Position numbers and translations under genes: made by a program. Source: Acetobacteraceae bacterium (GTDB lineage: Bacteria > Pseudomonadota > Alphaproteobacteria > Acetobacterales > Acetobacteraceae). From it: a stretch of 7,275 nt of DNA. Positions 5,009 to 7,275 of this stretch are shown here, in pieces (position 1 is the first letter of the stretch; each line of letters opens with the position of its first letter). The DNA is taken from the NCBI GenBank assembly GCA_030039695.1, contig JASHVB010000544.1, forward strand, positions 1 to 7,275. Direction: 5' to 3'. The notes beneath the pieces were generated by a model, which worked only from the letters and a program-made list of their open reading frames with translations, did no database searches and was not told where the DNA came from.

Positions 5009-5931
5009 GCCGCGGCCATCCAGTCCTCGATCAGCCGGCGCGCAATGCTGTCCGCGCGGGGCAGGGCAAAACCATGCGTCTCGGGATTGCAGATCTCGTC
5101 GCGTGAGAACCAGCGCACGTCAATCATCTCTTCCGGGTCGATGGTGATGTCGTCGCTGAGACCCTCGCCGTAGAAGCCGAGCATGATATTGCCGGGGAAA
5201 GGCCACGGTTGGCTGGAGTGGTACTGCACGGCACCGACCTGGATGCCGGATTCCTCCATCACTTCGCGGCGCACGGCTTCTTCCAGTGTCTCACCTGGTT
5301 CAACGAAGCCGGCGAGGGTTGAATACATGTTGGCGCGAGGGAAGCGCTGCGAATGGCCGAGCAACGCCCGATCGTTGCGGGTGACCAGCATGATGACCGC
5401 GGGATCGGTGCGCGGGAAATGCTGCATGTTGCAGGAGGTGCACTGCACCATATGGCCGGAACTCTTAGCCTCGCAGGGAGCGCCGCAGACGCCGCAGAAC
5501 CGATGCCGCGCGCGCCAGTGCATGAGCCCGCGCGCGTGTGCCAGTACCGCGGCTTCCGGCCGCGCCACGCCCCAGCCGACGCTACGCAGATCGACAAACT
5601 GGCCAGGCGACTCCGGCAGCAGCGGCACCGGGTCATCGGCTGCGCTGAGGTCGACGACGAACATCGCGTGCTCGTCGTGCATGCCGAGGAAGGCCCAGGG
5701 ACCGCCGTGAGTGCGGAGCTCGTGCGCGCTCGCGCTGGAGATGAAGACCGCTTCCGGCGCGGCTTCGTCCATGCCGCGAACGAGGTTGCGGTTGCGCCAC
5801 ACCGGGACGAACAGGGTGTCGTGATGGACGAGGCGTTGCTCAATCCAGACGGTATCTTCGCGGCGCGTGACGGCGCGGTCGAGCGGACTGGAGGAGTAGA
5901 CGTTGGGGCGGCTGGCAAGGATCACGGTCAC
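5005..5931 (-). CDS. nudC: NAD(H) diphosphatase / NAD-RNA decapping Nudix hydrolase
   Basis: A 308-residue NudC-type enzyme that splits NADH or NAD+ into NMN(H) and AMP; family members also remove NAD caps from RNA. Seen in order: an N-terminal NudC domain (1-~140), a zinc ribbon with Cys146, Cys149, Cys164 and Cys167 (CGVC...CTSC), the PRTDPAVIM linker (173-181), and a complete Nudix box GX5EX7REVXEESGI (208-230) with metal-binding glutamates. After the box comes the NADH-specific motif SQPWPFPGN (240-248). The usual last Ser of that motif is Asn here, otherwise it is intact. The start is a GTG at 5931 with no strong Shine-Dalgarno, and no in-frame ATG lies upstream before the frame closes. 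The stop overlaps the lipoprotein start by 4 bp. A 200-bp gap separates it from the RatA-like gene upstream, so its promoter may lie there, though none is obvious. Confidence 0.96.
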   Translation of the reverse strand: MTVILASRPNVYSSSPLDRAVTRREDTVWIEQRLVHHDTLFVPVWRNRNLVRGMDEAAPEAVFISSASAHELRTHGGPWAFLGMHDEHAMFVVDLSAADDPVPLLPESPGQFVDLRSVGWGVARPEAAVLAHARGLMHWRARHRFCGVCGAPCEAKSSGHMVQCTSCNMQHFPRTDPAVIMLVTRNDRALLGHSQRFPRANMYSTLAGFVEPGETLEEAVRREVMEESGIQVGAVQYHSSQPWPFPGNIMLGFYGEGLSDDITIDPEEMIDVRWFSRDEICNPETHGFALPRADSIARRLIEDWMAAA

Positions 5932-6131
5932 AATGGCGTCTCGTCTGGGTGGTTGCGGGGGCGGACGGTGGCATGGAGCGCACGATTAGGGAACCTTGCC
6001 CACGATTCGCGCGCGCGAGGTCGCGGGTTAGCGCGATGTGGATGAGGGCATCGGTCGAAGCAAACAGCACGTAGCCAATAGCCTTCCCTCGGTCCTGCGC
6101 GGCCCGACCTCTCCCGGTTCGCTGGCGACAT

Positions 6132-6572
6132 TTATGCCGGTGGTGGCCCATAGACATCCCGTGCACGTTTCTGGAACGCATTGACCATACGGCGCACCGC
6201 TTCGTTGAACACGACGCCGATCGCGGCCTGCAGGATGCGGCTGCGGAATTCGAAATCTACGAAGAAGTCGACTTCCGTCCCGCTGTGATGCGGTAGAAAG
6301 TCCCACTCGTTGTTCAGATACCGGAACGGGCCTTTCTCGTAGATGACACGCACGCTGTGCGGGCGGTCCAACGTGACACGGCTGCCGAAGGTTTCGCGGA
6401 ACGGGCCGAAGCCGACGGTCAGGTCTGCGCGTAGCTCCTTGTCAGTACGGCTGCGTACACGGGCGGCGACGCACCAGGGCAGGAACTCGGGATACTTGCC
6501 CACATCGGCGACCAACTCGAAAAGCTGGTCCGGGCGGTACGGGACTATCTGGCGTTCCGCATGGGTCGGCAT
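6132..6572 (-). CDS. RatA/COQ10-type START domain protein
   Basis: A 146-residue single-domain protein of the polyketide-cyclase/START fold, COQ10/RatA branch. Characteristic stretches are YPEFLPWC (27-34), the beta-strand pattern FRETFGSRV (58-66), IYEKGPFRYLNNEWDF (77-92), and the long C-terminal helix VFNEAVRRMVNAFQKRA (121-137) that closes the lipid-binding cavity. Mitochondrial COQ10 binds coenzyme Q and supports respiration. E. coli RatA was described as a toxin acting on ribosome subunit joining, and annotation pipelines call alphaproteobacterial members RatA toxins by homology. Being fused to lipA as an operon with no antitoxin-like neighbour, a quinone/respiration role is the likelier reading (inference). 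The ATG overlaps the lipA stop by one base (TGATG), indicating translational coupling. Confidence 0.93.
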   Translation of the reverse strand: MPTHAERQIVPYRPDQLFELVADVGKYPEFLPWCVAARVRSRTDKELRADLTVGFGPFRETFGSRVTLDRPHSVRVIYEKGPFRYLNNEWDFLPHHSGTEVDFFVDFEFRSRILQAAIGVVFNEAVRRMVNAFQKRARDVYGPPPA

Positions 6573-7275
6573 CAGCGGGGTACGGCCGCTTCGCGGGCGG
6601 CGCGCAGTGCGGCGAAGTCTGCGTCGGCGTGGTACGAGCTGCGGGTCAACGGCGTCGCCGACACCAGGAGGAAGCCTTTCGCGCGCGCAAGACTCGCGTA
6701 ATCGGCAAACTCCTCCGGCGTGACGAAACGGTCCACGGCGGCATGTTTCACCGTTGGCTGCAGGTACTGGCCGATGGTGAGGAAATCCACGTCGGCGATG
6801 CGCAGGTCGTCCATCACCTGGGCGATCTCGGTGCGGGATTCACCCAGGCCGACCATCAGGCCGGACTTGGTGAACAGATTGGGGTCTTGTTTCTTGACGG
6901 AATCGAGAAGTCGGAGGGACTGGTAGTAGCGCGCGCCGGGACGGATGGTGGGATACAGGCGCGGGACGGTTTCCAGGTTGTGGTTGAACACGTCGGGGTG
7001 GGCTTCGGCGACAACCTCGATCGCGCCCGGCTTGCGCAGAAAGTCGGGCGTGAGAACCTCGATCGTCGTGCCGGGGGCGGCAGCGCGAATGGTGCGGATC
7101 ACCGCGGCGAAATGGCTGGCGCCGCCGTCGGGCAGGTCGTCGCGGTCGACCGAGGTGATGACCACGTGCTTCAGCCCCAGCTTCGCCACCGCGTCGGCGA
7201 CCCGAGCAGGCTCGTCGTCGTCCAGAGGGTTCGGCTGCCCGGTGGCGACGTTGCAAAAGGCACAGGCGCGCGTGC
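6572..7275 (-). CDS. lipA: Lipoyl synthase (5' end beyond window)
   Basis: The C-terminal 233 residues of lipoyl synthase, a radical-SAM enzyme that inserts two sulfurs into protein-bound octanoyl groups on 2-oxoacid dehydrogenases and the glycine cleavage H protein. Reading in from the window edge gives [18 protein letters not shown]. The two terminal bases (GC on the coding strand) fit the last two bases of a Cys codon, so the edge cuts through the first Cys of the radical-SAM CxxxCxxC motif. Further hallmarks follow: [45 protein letters not shown] and the C-terminal RSSYHAD, whose Ser ligates the auxiliary iron-sulfur cluster. The N-terminal auxiliary CX4CX5C motif lies outside the window. 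A GTG at 7189 is internal, not the start. It is followed directly by the RatA/COQ10 gene with a one-base overlap. Confidence 0.98.
   Translation of the reverse strand, partial: TRACAFCNVATGQPNPLDDDEPARVADAVAKLGLKHVVITSVDRDDLPDGGASHFAAVIRTIRAAAPGTTIEVLTPDFLRKPGAIEVVAEAHPDVFNHNLETVPRLYPTIRPGARYYQSLRLLDSVKKQDPNLFTKSGLMVGLGESRTEIAQVMDDLRIADVDFLTIGQYLQPTVKHAAVDRFVTPEEFADYASLARAKGFLLVSATPLTRSSYHADADFAALRAAREAAVPR

Noticed and set aside
5932..6131. Possible small gene between the RatA-like gene and nudC
   Set aside because: Open frames here are Arg/Pro/His-rich, lack ribosome sites and recognisable motifs, and run into nudC in the wrong frame. It is best treated as a 200-bp intergenic spacer, without a clear terminator or promoter.
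6132..6572. RatA toxin of a toxin-antitoxin system
   Set aside because: There is no antitoxin-like partner (RatB/RnfH type) nearby, and coupling to lipA fits the COQ10-like housekeeping role better. The toxin label would rest on a homology name only.
1..7275. CRISPR arrays, tRNA or rRNA genes, insertion sequences, att sites
   Set aside because: I found no regularly spaced direct repeats, no tRNA-like cloverleaf, no transposase or integrase and no terminal inverted repeats with target duplications.

Overview
This 7.3 kb window is GC-rich, densely coded DNA that looks like the chromosome of an alphaproteobacterium, possibly Rhodospirillales or Acetobacteraceae. The taxonomic guess rests on lipA followed directly by a COQ10/RatA-type START gene, a NudC-type Nudix hydrolase, a DUF488 gene and the base composition. 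No 16S rRNA or other decisive marker is present.

Left part (1-2621, + strand): 1-243 holds no confident gene, perhaps a decayed glycosyltransferase-2 N-terminus. It is followed by a 435-residue multi-pass membrane protein of the O-antigen polymerase/ligase (Wzy/WaaL-like) type (244-1551). Next come an 80-residue protein with one C-terminal membrane helix (1750-1992) and a 141-residue soluble protein that I do not recognise (2196-2621).

Middle (2622-4277): a complete sigma-54 activator (AAA+ domain plus Fis-type HTH, no receiver domain) is encoded on the - strand at 2626-3822. It converges on the 141-residue gene with 4 bp between the stop codons. The 141-residue gene has a near-consensus -24/-12 (sigma-54) promoter at 2117-2132 and a perfect 12-bp palindrome about 70 bp upstream of it. 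Related TTGACAC and TGTCACAT words recur in an inverted repeat upstream of the activator gene. My main proposal is a self-contained regulator/target pair: the activator drives the unknown gene and perhaps its own.

Right part (4278-7275, all - strand, so read right to left): lipA (truncated by the window edge exactly in its CxxxCxxC motif), a RatA/COQ10 START protein (1-bp overlap), a 200-bp gap, nudC (NADH/NAD+ diphosphatase or NAD-RNA decapping type), a small lipoprotein (4-bp ATGA overlap) and a DUF488 protein (2-bp gap). The last three are packed like one translationally coupled operon. A 12-bp GC-rich hairpin at 4128-4166 lies downstream of DUF488. These are ordinary housekeeping or cofactor genes; the accessory interest lies in the left and middle parts.
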